Shown: positions 1 to 10,192 of the stretch, one piece after another
How positions within the stretch are numbered: the first letter of the stretch is position 1
Layout: every line of letters starts with the position of its first letter
Source: Polynucleobacter cosmopolitanus
Lineage (GTDB): Bacteria > Pseudomonadota > Gammaproteobacteria > Burkholderiales > Burkholderiaceae
Assembly (NCBI RefSeq): GCF_002224225.1
Contig: NZ_NJGG01000001.1
Coordinates: 649,374 to 713,373, forward strand
Direction of reading: 5' to 3'
DNA: 64,000 nucleotides
The notes under the pieces: generated by a model
Seen by the model: only the letters and a program-made list of their open reading frames with translations
What the model was told of the DNA's origin: nothing
Database searches by the model: none
Translations under genes and position numbers: made by a program

Positions 1-147
1 GGCTTCCTCCCAAAAGCGAGGAGCGTCTGGATCATTTTGATCGTTTGGGTCGAGGGTTTTATATTGAGCATGAGCGGTGATGCTCATCGTTGCTAATAAG
101 CTCAAAAGAATTTTAAAAATATGCTTAAAGATTGAATGTTGAATCAA
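1..147 (-). CDS. Exported protein of unknown function, N-terminus only (possibly CNP1-like)
   Basis: The gene runs off the left edge, so only 49 codons are visible. The frame starts at a TTG that overlaps the rppH stop (TTGA), with GGAG five bases upstream. The N-terminus is a typical Sec signal peptide: a short basic start, a hydrophobic run (about residues 9-22), then a likely cut after AHA. The mature part begins Asp/Pro-rich ([12 protein letters not shown]). In Burkholderiales a CNP1-like exported protein often lies beside rppH, which suggests the family by position only. The overlap implies translational coupling with rppH. An internal ATG exists but would cut the signal peptide short. 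Confidence 0.6.
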   Translation of the reverse strand, partial: MIQHSIFKHIFKILLSLLATMSITAHAQYKTLDPNDQNDPDAPRFWEEA

Positions 148-734
148 GAGGGCTCCGAATCTTGTTTGGGGTCGTGCAATGTTGACTTGTAAAGATCCAG
201 TGGTGAACCCCAAGGCATCATCATCATGCGAGGTCCTCGCGAGATATATCTGGCCAACTCCGATAAAGCTAATTCATATACTTCGCGTTTGAAATCAATC
301 ACCACATCCAATGGAATCCAATAGGGGCTCCAACGCCAAGCATCAAATTCTGGGTGGTCTGTGGCGCGCAAACACACATCGCTATCACGGCCCACCATGC
401 GCAATAAGAACCAAATTTGCTTTTGGCCGCGATAAGCTTGACGAGTTGAACGACGAGCTGCATTTGCTGCAGATGGGCGGCGCAAGAACTCCTGTGGCAC
501 GTCATAACGTAGCCATTCACGGGTTCGTCCAATGATCTGGACATGTTGCGGCTCTAGACCGATCTCCTCATGCAACTCGCGATACATTGCTTGTTCTGGG
601 TTTTCACCGTGTTGGATACCACCTTGCGGGAATTGCCAAGAGTGCTGGCCAACACGTTTCCCCCAAAATACCTCGTTGCGTTGATTGAGTAGAACGATGC
701 CGACGTTGGGTCTGTACCCTTCTCTGTCGAGCAT
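144..734 (-). CDS. rppH: RNA pyrophosphohydrolase (Nudix hydrolase)
   Basis: RppH removes pyrophosphate from the 5' triphosphate end of mRNAs and so opens them to RNase E decay in the cytoplasm. The Nudix box spans residues 38-60 with the pattern G-x5-E-x7-REL-x-EE-x-GL, including the catalytic metal ligands E53, E56 and E57. The first residues ([15 protein letters not shown]) match the family start, and 196 aa is slightly longer than the enterobacterial protein. It is divergent from proS, with 84 bp between them, and coupled to the exported-protein gene downstream. The C-terminal tail past about residue 165 is not part of the fold. Confidence 0.95.
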   Translation of the reverse strand: MLDREGYRPNVGIVLLNQRNEVFWGKRVGQHSWQFPQGGIQHGENPEQAMYRELHEEIGLEPQHVQIIGRTREWLRYDVPQEFLRRPSAANAARRSTRQAYRGQKQIWFLLRMVGRDSDVCLRATDHPEFDAWRWSPYWIPLDVVIDFKREVYELALSELARYISRGPRMMMMPWGSPLDLYKSTLHDPKQDSEPS

Positions 735-818
735 ATTCGTGCCTTAATCCTTTAATCCTTTAAAATCAATAAATTGATTATAGCTATATAGCCAAACCAT
801 TATTTTATAAAGTGAACC

Positions 819-2552
819 ATGAAAGCCAGCCAATTTTTTATCCGTACCTTAAAAGAAGCCCCAGCCGATGCGGAAATCGTTTCCCACAAGCTCATGATGC
901 GTGCTGGCTTGATTCGAAAGCTGGGCGCCGGCATCTACAACTATATGCCCATGGGTCTTAAGGTTATTCGCAAGGTCGAAGGCATCATCCGTGAAGAGAT
1001 GGATAAGGCTGGAGCCGTTGAGCTTTTAATGCCAGTCGTTCAGCCAGCCGAACTATGGCAAGAAACAGGTCGTTGGGACAAGATGGGCCCAGAGTTATTG
1101 AGAATCAAAGATCGCCATGACCGCGACTTTTTGATCCAGCCAACGTCTGAAGAAGTGGTGACTGACATTGCCCGTCATGAAATCAAGAGTTACAAGCAAT
1201 TACCCGTCAATTTTTATCAAATTCAAACGAAATTCCGAGATGAGCGTCGCCCACGCTTTGGCATCATGCGCGGTCGTGAGTTCAGCATGAAAGACGCTTA
1301 TTCTTTTGACCGAGATGTCGAAGGCATGAAAGTGTCTTACGCCAAAATGTTTGATGCCTACACCCGTATTTTCCAGCGCTTAGGTCTTAACTTCAGAGCC
1401 GTTAATGCAGATAACGGTGCCATTGGGGGAACGGGTAGTCAAGAGTTCCACGTGATCGCAGATACGGGAGAGGATGCCATTGCATACTGCCCAAGTTCTG
1501 ACTATGCAGCAAATATTGAAACTGCGGAAGCACTTTCATTGATTGCAAGCAGAGGTGCTGCTTCTGAAGCGATGGCCTTAACTCCGACGCCTGGGCAGGT
1601 GAAGTGTGAAGAGGTGGCGCAATTCTTGAAGTGTTCGATTGAAAAAACAGTCAAGTCAATTGTCTTGGCGGTTGATCAAGAAGGGGGCGCAAAGCTATTT
1701 TTATTGTTGATCCGTGGTGATCATGAATTAAACGAAATCAAAGCAAGCAAAGTACCAGGTTTGACAGATTTCCGTTTTGCAACTGAAGCAGAAATCATTG
1801 AGTATTTTGGTACTCCTCCTGGCTATTTAGGCCCAGTGAAAACAAACAAGCCTTTGACGATTGTGGCCGATAGAACGGTTGCCAATATGAATGATTTCAT
1901 TTGCGGTGCCAATCAAGAAGGCCATCATTTAACTGGTGTGAATTGGGCGCGTGATTTGCCTGAACCAATCGTCGCTGATTTGCGCAACGTGATTGCTGGT
2001 GATGCATCACCAGACGGTAAGGGTGTTCTAGAAATTTGCCGTGGTATTGAAGTGGGTCATGTGTTTCAGTTAGGTACCCGTTATTCAGAGTCGATGAATG
2101 CCGTTTACTTGGATGAAAAAGGTCAGTCTCAACCAATGGTGATGGGTTGTTATGGCATTGGCGTGACTCGCTTATTGGGCGCTGCGATTGAACAACGTTT
2201 TGATGATCGCGGCATCATGTGGCCAGTAACGATTGCACCGTTCCAAGTGGTGTTATGCCCAATGGGTTATGACCGTTCTGACATGGTTCGAGAAGCCTCT
2301 GACAAACTTTACCAAGACTTAATGTCTGCAGGCATCGAAGTGATTTTGGATGATCGCGGTGAGCGTCCTGGAGCGATGTTCGCGGATTGGGAATTGATCG
2401 GCGTGCCATACCGTGTGGTGATTGGTGAGCGTGGTTTGAAGGAAGGTCAGTTGGAGTTTCAAGCTCGCACCGATGCTGAAGCATCAGTGATACCAGTGGG
2501 TGATGTGGCTAAAAAAGTGACTGATTTAGTGAAAGCTCAATTGGCATCTTGA
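819..2552 (+). CDS. proS: Prolyl-tRNA synthetase, bacterial type with editing domain
   Basis: Charges tRNA-Pro with proline, and the inserted YbaK-like domain hydrolyses mischarged Ala-tRNA-Pro. The class II core is seen in motif 2 ([17 protein letters not shown], about residues 139-155) and motif 3 ([13 protein letters not shown]), with the editing insertion at about residues 225-400 and the anticodon-binding domain from about 480 ([14 protein letters not shown]). At 577 aa it has the normal length for the long bacterial form. The Shine-Dalgarno is weak (AAGTGAA). It is monocistronic: divergent from rppH and followed by a hairpin terminator. Confidence 0.97.
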   Translation: MKASQFFIRTLKEAPADAEIVSHKLMMRAGLIRKLGAGIYNYMPMGLKVIRKVEGIIREEMDKAGAVELLMPVVQPAELWQETGRWDKMGPELLRIKDRHDRDFLIQPTSEEVVTDIARHEIKSYKQLPVNFYQIQTKFRDERRPRFGIMRGREFSMKDAYSFDRDVEGMKVSYAKMFDAYTRIFQRLGLNFRAVNADNGAIGGTGSQEFHVIADTGEDAIAYCPSSDYAANIETAEALSLIASRGAASEAMALTPTPGQVKCEEVAQFLKCSIEKTVKSIVLAVDQEGGAKLFLLLIRGDHELNEIKASKVPGLTDFRFATEAEIIEYFGTPPGYLGPVKTNKPLTIVADRTVANMNDFICGANQEGHHLTGVNWARDLPEPIVADLRNVIAGDASPDGKGVLEICRGIEVGHVFQLGTRYSESMNAVYLDEKGQSQPMVMGCYGIGVTRLLGAAIEQRFDDRGIMWPVTIAPFQVVLCPMGYDRSDMVREASDKLYQDLMSAGIEVILDDRGERPGAMFADWELIGVPYRVVIGERGLKEGQLEFQARTDAEASVIPVGDVAKKVTDLVKAQLAS

Positions 2553-2583
2553 TGATTCGTTCAAATCAAAAGTAAGACCCATA

Positions 2584-2612
2584 AAAAAGCCAGATCAATG
2601 ATCTGGCTTTTT
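2584..2612. terminator. Bidirectional intrinsic terminator between proS and ffh
   Basis: Perfect 7-bp stem GCCAGAT / ATCTGGC with a 5-nt loop, flanked by an A6 tract on the left and a T5 tract on the right. It therefore works on both strands and serves the convergent ends of proS and ffh. Confidence 0.9.
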
Positions 2613-2652
2613 ATTTGTCTCAAGAGTTTTAATCAAAGAATATTGTTATGAA

Positions 2653-4017
2653 TTAACGCTTGAACATATTCCCCATGCCCTTGGCTGCCATGCCACCCAG
2701 CATCTTGGCCATCTTGCCGCCTTTGAATTGTTTCATCATGGATTGCATTTGTTCAAATTGAGCCAAGACACGATTCACTTCTTGTACTTGCACTCCTGCA
2801 CCAGCAGCAATGCGACGTTTTCTGCTGGCTTTAAGAAGTTCAGGCTTCCTTCTTTCTGCTGGCGTCATGCTGTCGATGATGCCTTGTGTGCGTGCAACTT
2901 GTTTATCAGCAACACTCATGTCTTGCTTGGCGGCTGCTTGCGCAAACTTTGCAGGTAATTTATCAATCATGCTGCCTAAACCACCCATTTGGCGCATTTG
3001 AGTGATTTGCATGCGGAAATCATTTAAATCAAAGCCACCCTTTTTAACTTTGTCAGCTAATTTTTGAGCTTGGTCAAAGTCAACATTCTTTTGTGCTTGT
3101 TCAACCAATGCGAGGATGTCGCCCATGCCCAAAATGCGGCTAGCCATTCGGTCAGCATCAAATGGTTCAAGACCATCCAGTTTTTCAGCCACACCCGCAA
3201 ACTTGATTGGAACGCCGGTGATGTGTTGAACTGAGAGTGCCGCACCACCGCGTGCATCACCATCTAGCTTGGTCAGAATCACGCCCGTTAATGGCAGTGC
3301 TTCATTGAATGCTTTGGCGGTGTTCACAGCATCTTGACCCAACATCGCGTCGACCACAAAGAGTGTTTCGATCGGGTTCAAGATTTGATGCAAGGCACTG
3401 ATCTCCTGCATCATCATTTCATCAATACCTAAGCGACCGGCAGTATCAACAATCAAGACATCGTGATAGTGGCGTTTGGCCCAGTCCAAAGCGTCGCGCG
3501 CAATGTCTTTGGGTTTTTGGTTTTCATCGCTAGGAAAGAAATCTGCGCCAGCTTGTTCGCTGACCATTTGCAATTGTTTGATAGCGGCTGGACGGTAAAC
3601 GTCGCAAGACACGGTCAATACTTTTTTCTTTTGTGTGTCTTTTAGCCATTTGGCTAATTTGCCAGCAGAAGTTGTTTTACCGGCACCTTGAAGACCTGCC
3701 ATCAAAATAATGGCCGGTGGTTGAGCTGCCAAGTTGAGGCTACCAGCGCTTGGGTTCCCCATGATGGCGGTGAGTTCTTTTTGAACAACTCCTACCAAAG
3801 CTTGGCCGGGGCTTAAACTGTCGAGAACCTCAACACCAAGAGCTTTTTGTTTAATATTATTGATGAGCTCTTTGACAACAGGAAGTGCAACGTCAGCCTC
3901 TAATAGGGCTAAACGTACCTCGCGAAGCATTTCGGCGGTATTTTCTTCGGTCAGTCTGGCTTGACCTCGCATGGTTTTAACCACACGACTTAAACGATCT
4001 GTTAGATTTTGAAACAT
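2653..4017 (-). CDS. ffh: Signal recognition particle protein Ffh (SRP54)
   Basis: GTPase subunit of SRP; it binds 4.5S RNA and nascent signal anchors and docks with FtsY at the inner membrane. It has an N domain, a G domain with P-loop GLQGAGKTTSAGK and DTAGRLG, and a methionine-rich M domain ending in a Met/Gly/Lys tail (MLGGMAAKGMGNMFKR). The frame is open 17 codons further upstream, but the family start MFQNLTDRLS is chosen, giving 454 aa; the upstream part would run into the start of the divergent gene at 4038. No strong Shine-Dalgarno is visible. Confidence 0.96.
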   Translation of the reverse strand: MFQNLTDRLSRVVKTMRGQARLTEENTAEMLREVRLALLEADVALPVVKELINNIKQKALGVEVLDSLSPGQALVGVVQKELTAIMGNPSAGSLNLAAQPPAIILMAGLQGAGKTTSAGKLAKWLKDTQKKKVLTVSCDVYRPAAIKQLQMVSEQAGADFFPSDENQKPKDIARDALDWAKRHYHDVLIVDTAGRLGIDEMMMQEISALHQILNPIETLFVVDAMLGQDAVNTAKAFNEALPLTGVILTKLDGDARGGAALSVQHITGVPIKFAGVAEKLDGLEPFDADRMASRILGMGDILALVEQAQKNVDFDQAQKLADKVKKGGFDLNDFRMQITQMRQMGGLGSMIDKLPAKFAQAAAKQDMSVADKQVARTQGIIDSMTPAERRKPELLKASRKRRIAAGAGVQVQEVNRVLAQFEQMQSMMKQFKGGKMAKMLGGMAAKGMGNMFKR

Positions 4018-4037
4018 ATGAGCATTAAACTGTAGAT

Positions 4038-4895
4038 ATGAACATTTTAGGTCACCCCAGCTTCGCATGGATACCCAGCGCTTTATATTTCTTGTTTTTT
4101 TTACGAGAAATCAGGGTTTACTCGCAAAATTCTGAAAAGAATCAAGACTCTCCAATCGTGTCGAGTCTTTCTCAATGGCTTTTATTGCCGATTTTGGTTC
4201 TGCACGGAGTCTCTTTGCATGAGTCTATCTTTACTCAGCAAGGCTTCATTTTTGGTTTTGCCCAAGCCTTATCAACCATGGCATGGATAGGAGTCACATT
4301 TTTTTGGTTTGAAAGTTGGTATCTGCCCATCAAAGGCTTGAGAGCCATCATTTTGTTAGCGGCATGTGTCACAGCGATTTTGCCGATTATTTTTTCTGGA
4401 TCAGTACTGTCAGCTCGCTCCATTGATGACCCATGGTTCCGAGCTCACTTCATCGTCGCGAATGCGGCTTATGGCCTTCTGAGTTTGGCAGCGTTACATG
4501 CCATTTTGATGCATTGGCAAGATCGTCACTTGCACATGCCAACACATGACAAGGCCAATAGTTTTTTTGCCAAGTGGGGTAATCGTCTACCACCATTGAT
4601 GAGCATGGAAAGTATTCTTTTCAGAATCATCACGGTTGGGTTTGCTTTGTTAACTTTGACTGTGTTCTCCGGATTGTTTTTTAGCCAAGCACTGTTTGGT
4701 CGTGCTTTATTTTGGGATCACAAAACAATCTTTGGCTTCTTATCCTGGGTGATGTTTGCTGGATTGTTGATCGCGCGTTGGCGTGTTGGCTTGCGAGGCT
4801 TGACGGCAGTTCGTTGGGTGCTAGGATCTTTTGCAGTTTTGTTGATGGCCTATGTGGGTAGTCGCTTTGTTTTAGAGGTGTTGATCCAACGATGA
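4038..4895 (+). CDS. CcsA/YpjD-type cytochrome c assembly membrane protein
   Basis: Predicted inner-membrane protein with about eight hydrophobic helices along 285 aa, in the cytochrome c assembly (CcsA/YpjD) family. Visible family features are conserved His residues in helices (VLHGVSLHE, WDHKTIFGFLSW). Its place beside ffh and before PP0621/ampD is common in Burkholderiales. The exact role is not settled: CcsA proteins handle heme for cytochrome c maturation, while YpjD is poorly characterised. Only 20 bp separate it from the divergent ffh start, and its stop overlaps the next gene (ATGA), so the two are likely co-translated. Confidence 0.85.
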   Translation: MNILGHPSFAWIPSALYFLFFLREIRVYSQNSEKNQDSPIVSSLSQWLLLPILVLHGVSLHESIFTQQGFIFGFAQALSTMAWIGVTFFWFESWYLPIKGLRAIILLAACVTAILPIIFSGSVLSARSIDDPWFRAHFIVANAAYGLLSLAALHAILMHWQDRHLHMPTHDKANSFFAKWGNRLPPLMSMESILFRIITVGFALLTLTVFSGLFFSQALFGRALFWDHKTIFGFLSWVMFAGLLIARWRVGLRGLTAVRWVLGSFAVLLMAYVGSRFVLEVLIQR

Positions 4896-5698
4896 AGTGG
4901 TTACTGTTCACCCTGATTCTGACGGGTTTGATTATTTGGTGGCGTTATGCGCAAATCTCTCAAAACAATCGATCAAGTGCCAAGCCATCACCAAAGGCCG
5001 CATCCAAAGCCACATCAGCCAAACCAGTTGAGCCTAAAAGCATGGCGCAGTGTCCTCATTGTGGTTTGAGATTTCCGCAAGGCGAGGGAGTCGGCGCATA
5101 TTGCTCACGTGAGCATCGTTCCAGCATTGATCCAAAAGGTTGGTGGGGTGAAGCAGAGTGGATCAAATCACCAAACTATGATGCAAGACCTGAAGGCTTG
5201 CCTGTTGAGTTGGTGTTGATGCATCACATCAGTTTGCCGCCAGGGCAATTTGGTGGAAATCACATTGCTGATTTCTTTCAAAATCAATTAGATCCCAAAG
5301 TTCATCCTTATTTCGCGGAAATTGCCGATCGACAAGTGTCGAGTCATTTTTTAATTCGGCGTGATGGTCATGTTCAGCAGTTTGTATCAACTTTGAATCG
5401 TGCTTGGCATGCAGGGGTTTCTGATTACTTTGGGCGCCAGCGCTGCAATGACTTTTCAATTGGTATTGAATTGGAAGGTAGCGATGATGTGCCTTTTGGT
5501 CCAGCTCAGTACACGGCACTCAAAGAATTGGTCGCCGCTTTACAAAAATTTCATCCAATTTCTGCCTATGCTGGTCACAGTGATGTGGCTCCTGGTCGAA
5601 AAACTGATCCAGGGATTCACTTTGAATGGCAGAGATTTGCTCAAGACGCCAATATCCCGACCAGACAACTTCCCTACGGTCTTGAAAATAGAAGTTAG
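4892..5698 (+). CDS. ampD: PP0621-like zinc ribbon fused to AmpD anhydro-muramyl amidase
   Basis: AmpD cleaves the L-alanine peptide from 1,6-anhydro-MurNAc in peptidoglycan recycling and lowers the muropeptide signal for AmpR. Here residues 1-80 are an extra domain: a membrane helix (about 2-18), a Lys/Pro/Ala linker, and a zinc-ribbon-like C54-x2-C57...C71-x3-H75, resembling PP0621 family proteins. From W84 on the chain is AmpD: putative zinc ligands H111, H229 and D239, with E193 and K237 as catalytic residues by analogy with Citrobacter/E. coli AmpD. In relatives these are normally two adjacent genes. Positive charges after the helix suggest a cytoplasmic C-terminus, so the enzyme would be membrane tethered but cytosolic. 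It overlaps the upstream gene by 4 nt. Confidence 0.88.
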   Translation: MKWLLFTLILTGLIIWWRYAQISQNNRSSAKPSPKAASKATSAKPVEPKSMAQCPHCGLRFPQGEGVGAYCSREHRSSIDPKGWWGEAEWIKSPNYDARPEGLPVELVLMHHISLPPGQFGGNHIADFFQNQLDPKVHPYFAEIADRQVSSHFLIRRDGHVQQFVSTLNRAWHAGVSDYFGRQRCNDFSIGIELEGSDDVPFGPAQYTALKELVAALQKFHPISAYAGHSDVAPGRKTDPGIHFEWQRFAQDANIPTRQLPYGLENRS

Positions 5699-5828
5699 TC
5701 TTTTCAAATAAGTCTTGACTCGTTGGGTTAGTAAGAACTAACCATCTAAATGGTTATTCAAAAAAGCCCTACAACGGTGCCAAAAAATCAATAAAAAGAG
5801 GTTCAGATTAGGGATTTCGATAGGTATT

Positions 5829-5911
5829 TTTGACAAAAAATCCTTATCAAAATAATCATAAATACCCTATACTTAGTACCGTTGTCGCAGAAAAAACACT
5901 AAATGTAGTGT
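5829..5911 (+). promoter_or_regulatory. nrdAB promoter region with tandem NrdR boxes
   Basis: Two NrdR-like boxes lie at 5864-5879 (ACCCTATACTTAGTAC) and 5896-5911 (ACACTAAATGTAGTGT). The second matches the consensus acaCwAtATaTwGtgt at 14 of 16 positions, the first at about 12. Their centres are 32 bp apart, about three helical turns, as is usual for paired NrdR sites. A possible -10 TATACT (5868-5873) lies inside the first box with TTATCA 18 bp upstream; TTGACA at 5830-5835 is another -35 candidate. NrdR repression of ribonucleotide reductase when dATP is high is established for the family; its use here is inferred. Confidence 0.8.
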
Positions 5912-5996
5912 TCTTTATAGCGAATAGCCGTTGAAAAAAATCAAAAAAATAGACTTTTTACCCAATTAATACATATATATAGATACAGGAGTTCGA

Positions 5997-8948
5997 ATGA
6001 CCTACGCAGACCCACAAGTTTCTGGCCAAACATCCAATCCATTTTCTGGCCAATCAACTGGTCAAGTTAGTCAAAGCCCTTCAGAGGGATTTGTGGCCGG
6101 TGGTGTCGGTGGTGCTCAAGCAACACAATTAACTGATTACAAAATCATTCGTCGCAATGGTTCAGTTGTAGCGTTCGAGCCATCAAAAATTGCCATCGCT
6201 GTTACAAAAGCATTTTTAGCGGTTAATGGTGGTCAAGGTGCAGCATCTGCACGAGTGCGTGAGCAAGTAGAGCAATTGACACAAGTGGTTGTACGCGCTT
6301 TATTGCGCAGCCGTCCAAATGGCGGAACTTTCCACATTGAAGATATTCAAGATCAAGTTGAATTGGCCTTGATGCGCAGTGGTGAGCACAATGTGGCCCG
6401 TGCTTATGTGCTTTATCGTGAGAAACGCAATCAAGAGCGCGCAGCACAGGTGGCAGCTCATCCTGTAGCTCCAATCGTAGATCACCCAGGAATTAACGTG
6501 AGTGACAATGGTGTGATCAAGCCATTGGATATGGTTGCATTACAAATGGTGATTCAGGCTGCTTGTGAAGGTTTAGGTAATGCAGTGAATGCAGAGCCAA
6601 TCATCAAAGAAACCATCAAAGGTTTGTATGAGGGCGTTCCAATGGCTCAGGTGTATGACTCAGCTATTTTGGCGTCACGCACATGGATTGAAAACGATCC
6701 AGCCTACAGCCAGGTGACTGCACGTATTTTGATGCACACCATCCGTAAAGAAATCTTAGGCCGTGAAGTACCACAAGGTGCCATGGCTGCTGAATACATC
6801 AGCTACTTCCCACAATTCATCAAGCAAGGTGTGGATGCAGAGTTACTAGACAAGCGTTTGTTGACTTATGACTTGGTCAAGTTGGGCGCCGCTTTGAAAG
6901 CCGATCGTGATTTGCAGTTCAATTATTTGGGCTTGCAGACTTTGTATGACCGTTATTTCTTACACATTGAAGATCACCGCATCGAAATGCCTCAGGCATT
7001 CTTCATGCGCGTGGCGATGGGCTTGGCATTGAATGAAGTGAATCGTGAAGATCGTGCGATTGAATTCTATGAAATCTTGTCAACATTTGATTTCATGTCC
7101 AGCACACCAACACTGTTCAACTCAGCCACATTGCGCTCACAGTTGTCTAGCTGCTACCTCACAACGATTCCAGATGACTTGGATGGTATTTACGAAGGTT
7201 TGAAAGAAAACGCTTTGTTATCTAAGTTTGCAGGTGGTTTGGGTAATGACTGGACGAATGTACGTTCTTTGGGCAGTCATATCAAAGGTACTAATGGTAA
7301 ATCTCAAGGTGTTGTGCCGTTCTTGAAGGTAGTGAATGACACAGCAGTTGCAGTGAACCAAGGCGGTAAGCGCAAGGGCGCAGTTTGCGCATACTTAGAG
7401 ACTTGGCACTTAGACGTAGAAGAATTCTTAGAGTTGCGTAAGAACACGGGTGATGATCGCCGCCGTACGCATGACATGAACACGGCTAACTGGATTCCAG
7501 ACTTGTTCATGAAGCGTGTGATGGAAAAAGGTGATTGGACATTGTTCACACCATCAACTTGCCCAGATTTGCATGACAAGTTTGGTTTGGAGTTCGAAAA
7601 AGCTTATTTGGCTTATGAGCAAAAAGCTGCCAATGGTGAAATCAAGCCATTCAAGAAGGTCAATGCCTTAGATATGTGGCGCAAGATGTTGGGTATGTTG
7701 TTTGAAACAGGCCACCCATGGATCACTTTCAAAGACCCATGTAACGTTCGCAGCCCTCAGCAGCACGTTGGTGTGGTTCACTCATCAAACTTGTGTACAG
7801 AAATCACTTTGAACACCAATGAAACAGAAATCGCTGTTTGTAACTTGGGTTCAGTGAACTTGGCTGTTCATTTGAAGGCAGATGCCAGCGGCAAGTTGGT
7901 GCTTGATCACGAAAAACTCCAAAAAACCATCCGCACAGCGATGCGCATGTTGGATAACGTGATTGATATCAACTATTACGCGGTGGCTAAAGCCCGCAAC
8001 TCAAACATGAAGCATCGTCCAGTTGGTATGGGCATCATGGGCTTCCAGGATTGCTTGCACATGTTGCGTATTCCTTACGCCAGTGATGCAGCCGTTCAAT
8101 TTGCTGATGAATCCATGGAAGCTGTTTGCTACTACGCTTACTTGGCCTCAACAGAGTTGGCCGAAGAGCGTGGCACTTACGAGACTTACAAGGGTTCTTT
8201 GTGGGATCGTGGCATCTTGCCACAGGATTCAGTGAAATTATTGGCTGAACAGCGCGGTGGCTATGTTGAAGTTGATATGTCTTCTAAGATGGATTGGACA
8301 CCAGTGCGTAACCGTATCAAGCAGTTCGGTATGCGCAATTCAAACTGTGTGGCGATTGCACCAACAGCCACAATTTCTAACATCATTGGTGTTTCAGCCT
8401 GTATCGAGCCAACTTATCAGAACCTTTTTGTGAAATCTAACCTTTCAGGTGAATTCACCGTGGTGAACGATTATTTGGTTCGTGATCTAAAGGCCCGCGG
8501 TTTGTGGGACGAAGTCATGATTGCTGACTTGAAGTACTTTGATGGCTCATTGTCAAAAATCGATCGCATTCCTCAAGATTTGCGTGATTTGTACGCAACA
8601 GCTTTTGAAGTTGAGCCTCTGTGGTTGGTTGAAGCTGCATCCCGTCGTCAAAAATGGATCGATCAAGCTCAGTCATTGAATATTTATATGGCTGGCGCAT
8701 CTGGTAAGAAGTTGGATGACACCTACAAGCTTGCTTGGTTGCGTGGTTTAAAAACAACATATTACTTGCGCACGATTTCAGCTACTCACGTTGAGAAATC
8801 AACGGTCAAAGGTGGCGCTTTGAACTCAGTATCAAATGGCGACCCAACTTTGGCAGCGGCTGCTGCTGCAGCTGCTGAAGCAGACGGTCCTGTTTGTACG
8901 ATGCGCCCAGGCGATGCTGGCTTTGACGAATGCGAAGCTTGCCAATAA
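5997..8948 (+). CDS. nrdA: Class Ia ribonucleoside-diphosphate reductase, alpha subunit
   Basis: Reduces NDPs to dNDPs using the radical delivered by NrdB. An ATP-cone (about residues 45-135, IIRRNGSVVAFEPSKI) is followed by a second, degenerate cone-like segment (about 170-260), making the protein 983 aa, far longer than the 761-aa E. coli enzyme. The active-site set is present: C386 and C615 as the redox pair, N598, radical cysteine C600 and E602 in NLCTEI, and the C-terminal relay pair C979 and C982. Start chosen at ATG with AGGAG five bases upstream. A long Gly/Gln/Ser-rich N-terminal tail precedes the first cone. It lies 56 bp upstream of nrdB. Confidence 0.97.
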   Translation: MTYADPQVSGQTSNPFSGQSTGQVSQSPSEGFVAGGVGGAQATQLTDYKIIRRNGSVVAFEPSKIAIAVTKAFLAVNGGQGAASARVREQVEQLTQVVVRALLRSRPNGGTFHIEDIQDQVELALMRSGEHNVARAYVLYREKRNQERAAQVAAHPVAPIVDHPGINVSDNGVIKPLDMVALQMVIQAACEGLGNAVNAEPIIKETIKGLYEGVPMAQVYDSAILASRTWIENDPAYSQVTARILMHTIRKEILGREVPQGAMAAEYISYFPQFIKQGVDAELLDKRLLTYDLVKLGAALKADRDLQFNYLGLQTLYDRYFLHIEDHRIEMPQAFFMRVAMGLALNEVNREDRAIEFYEILSTFDFMSSTPTLFNSATLRSQLSSCYLTTIPDDLDGIYEGLKENALLSKFAGGLGNDWTNVRSLGSHIKGTNGKSQGVVPFLKVVNDTAVAVNQGGKRKGAVCAYLETWHLDVEEFLELRKNTGDDRRRTHDMNTANWIPDLFMKRVMEKGDWTLFTPSTCPDLHDKFGLEFEKAYLAYEQKAANGEIKPFKKVNALDMWRKMLGMLFETGHPWITFKDPCNVRSPQQHVGVVHSSNLCTEITLNTNETEIAVCNLGSVNLAVHLKADASGKLVLDHEKLQKTIRTAMRMLDNVIDINYYAVAKARNSNMKHRPVGMGIMGFQDCLHMLRIPYASDAAVQFADESMEAVCYYAYLASTELAEERGTYETYKGSLWDRGILPQDSVKLLAEQRGGYVEVDMSSKMDWTPVRNRIKQFGMRNSNCVAIAPTATISNIIGVSACIEPTYQNLFVKSNLSGEFTVVNDYLVRDLKARGLWDEVMIADLKYFDGSLSKIDRIPQDLRDLYATAFEVEPLWLVEAASRRQKWIDQAQSLNIYMAGASGKKLDDTYKLAWLRGLKTTYYLRTISATHVEKSTVKGGALNSVSNGDPTLAAAAAAAAEADGPVCTMRPGDAGFDECEACQ

Positions 8949-9004
8949 GTCGTATAGTTGATGATTATAAAAATGCAATTTAAAAAGAATTTGGAGAACA
9001 TATT

Positions 9005-10192
9005 ATGTTGAATTGGGAAGAAGAGACGGCCGCAACACCGGTTGCGAAAGCAGCGCCAGTAATGAACCCATCTGTTACTGCGGAAAACAGCCCCTTGCCA
9101 AACCGTCCAATGCCGATGCCAATGTCATCTGCATCAGCTCCTTCAGCAACAGTTGACCCAGAAGATGCTGCTGCTCGTCGTGTGAACGTGGCTGATAAGC
9201 GCATCATCAATGGTTCAACAGATGTGAACCAATTGGTGCCATTTAAATACAAATGGGCTTGGGAGAAGTATTTGGCTGGTTGCGCAAACCACTGGATGCC
9301 TCAAGAGATCAATATGACTCGTGACATCGCTCTTTGGAAAGATCCTAATGGTCTGACTGAAGATGAGCGCCGCATCATCATGCGTAATCTAGGATTCTTT
9401 GTGACGGCTGACTCATTGGCGGCCAATAACATTGTTTTGGGCACTTATCGCCAGATCACTGCCCCAGAATGTCGTCAATATTTATTGCGTCAGGCTTTTG
9501 AAGAGGCGATTCACACCCATGCCTACCAATACATTGTCGAATCTTTGGGCTTAGACCAGGCTGAAATCTTCAATGCGTATCATGAAGTGAAGTCAATTCG
9601 TGACAAAGATGAGTTTTTGATCCCATTCATCGACGTTTTGACTGATCCATCATTCGAAACAGGTACTCCAGAGAACGATCAGAAGCTATTGCGCTCTTTA
9701 ATTGTGTTCGCTTGCATCATGGAAGGTTTGTTCTTCTATGTTGGTTTTACGCAAATTTTAGCGATGGGTCGTCAAAATAAGATGACCGGTGCTGCAGAGC
9801 AGTATCAGTACATCTTGCGTGATGAGTCATTGCATTGCAACTTTGGCATCGACATGATCAACCAGATCAAGTTAGAAAACCCACATTTGTGGACGTCAGA
9901 GTTCAAAGAAGAGTTGCGCGGTTTGTTTGAAAAAGCGGTTGAGTTGGAGTACCGTTACGCCGAAGACACCATGCCTAGAGGGGTTCTGGGCTTGAACGCG
10001 CCAATGTTCAAAGGTTACTTGCGCTACATTTGCAATCGCCGTTGCATGCAAATTGGACTTGAGGCAATGTTCCCGAACGAAGAAAATCCATTCCCATGGA
10101 TGAGTGAAATGATCGACTTGAAGAAGGAAAGAAACTTCTTTGAAACTCGCGTTATTGAATATCAAACTGGTGGTGCGTTGAACTGGGAGTAA
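9005..10192 (+). CDS. nrdB: Class Ia ribonucleoside-diphosphate reductase, beta subunit
   Basis: Holds the diiron-tyrosyl radical used by NrdA. Motifs include WMPQEINM (iron ligand Glu), [12 protein letters not shown] (EExxH ligands and the likely radical Tyr region) and the second iron-binding segment [10 protein letters not shown]. The last residues form the alpha-binding tail ([10 protein letters not shown]). At 395 aa it carries an N-terminal extension of about 55 residues rich in Pro, Met, Ser and Ala ([13 protein letters not shown]), probably disordered. The start ATG has GGAG eight bases upstream. Co-transcribed with nrdA; a terminator hairpin follows about 190 bp later. Confidence 0.97.
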   Translation: MLNWEEETAATPVAKAAPVMNPSVTAENSPLPNRPMPMPMSSASAPSATVDPEDAAARRVNVADKRIINGSTDVNQLVPFKYKWAWEKYLAGCANHWMPQEINMTRDIALWKDPNGLTEDERRIIMRNLGFFVTADSLAANNIVLGTYRQITAPECRQYLLRQAFEEAIHTHAYQYIVESLGLDQAEIFNAYHEVKSIRDKDEFLIPFIDVLTDPSFETGTPENDQKLLRSLIVFACIMEGLFFYVGFTQILAMGRQNKMTGAAEQYQYILRDESLHCNFGIDMINQIKLENPHLWTSEFKEELRGLFEKAVELEYRYAEDTMPRGVLGLNAPMFKGYLRYICNRRCMQIGLEAMFPNEENPFPWMSEMIDLKKERNFFETRVIEYQTGGALNWE

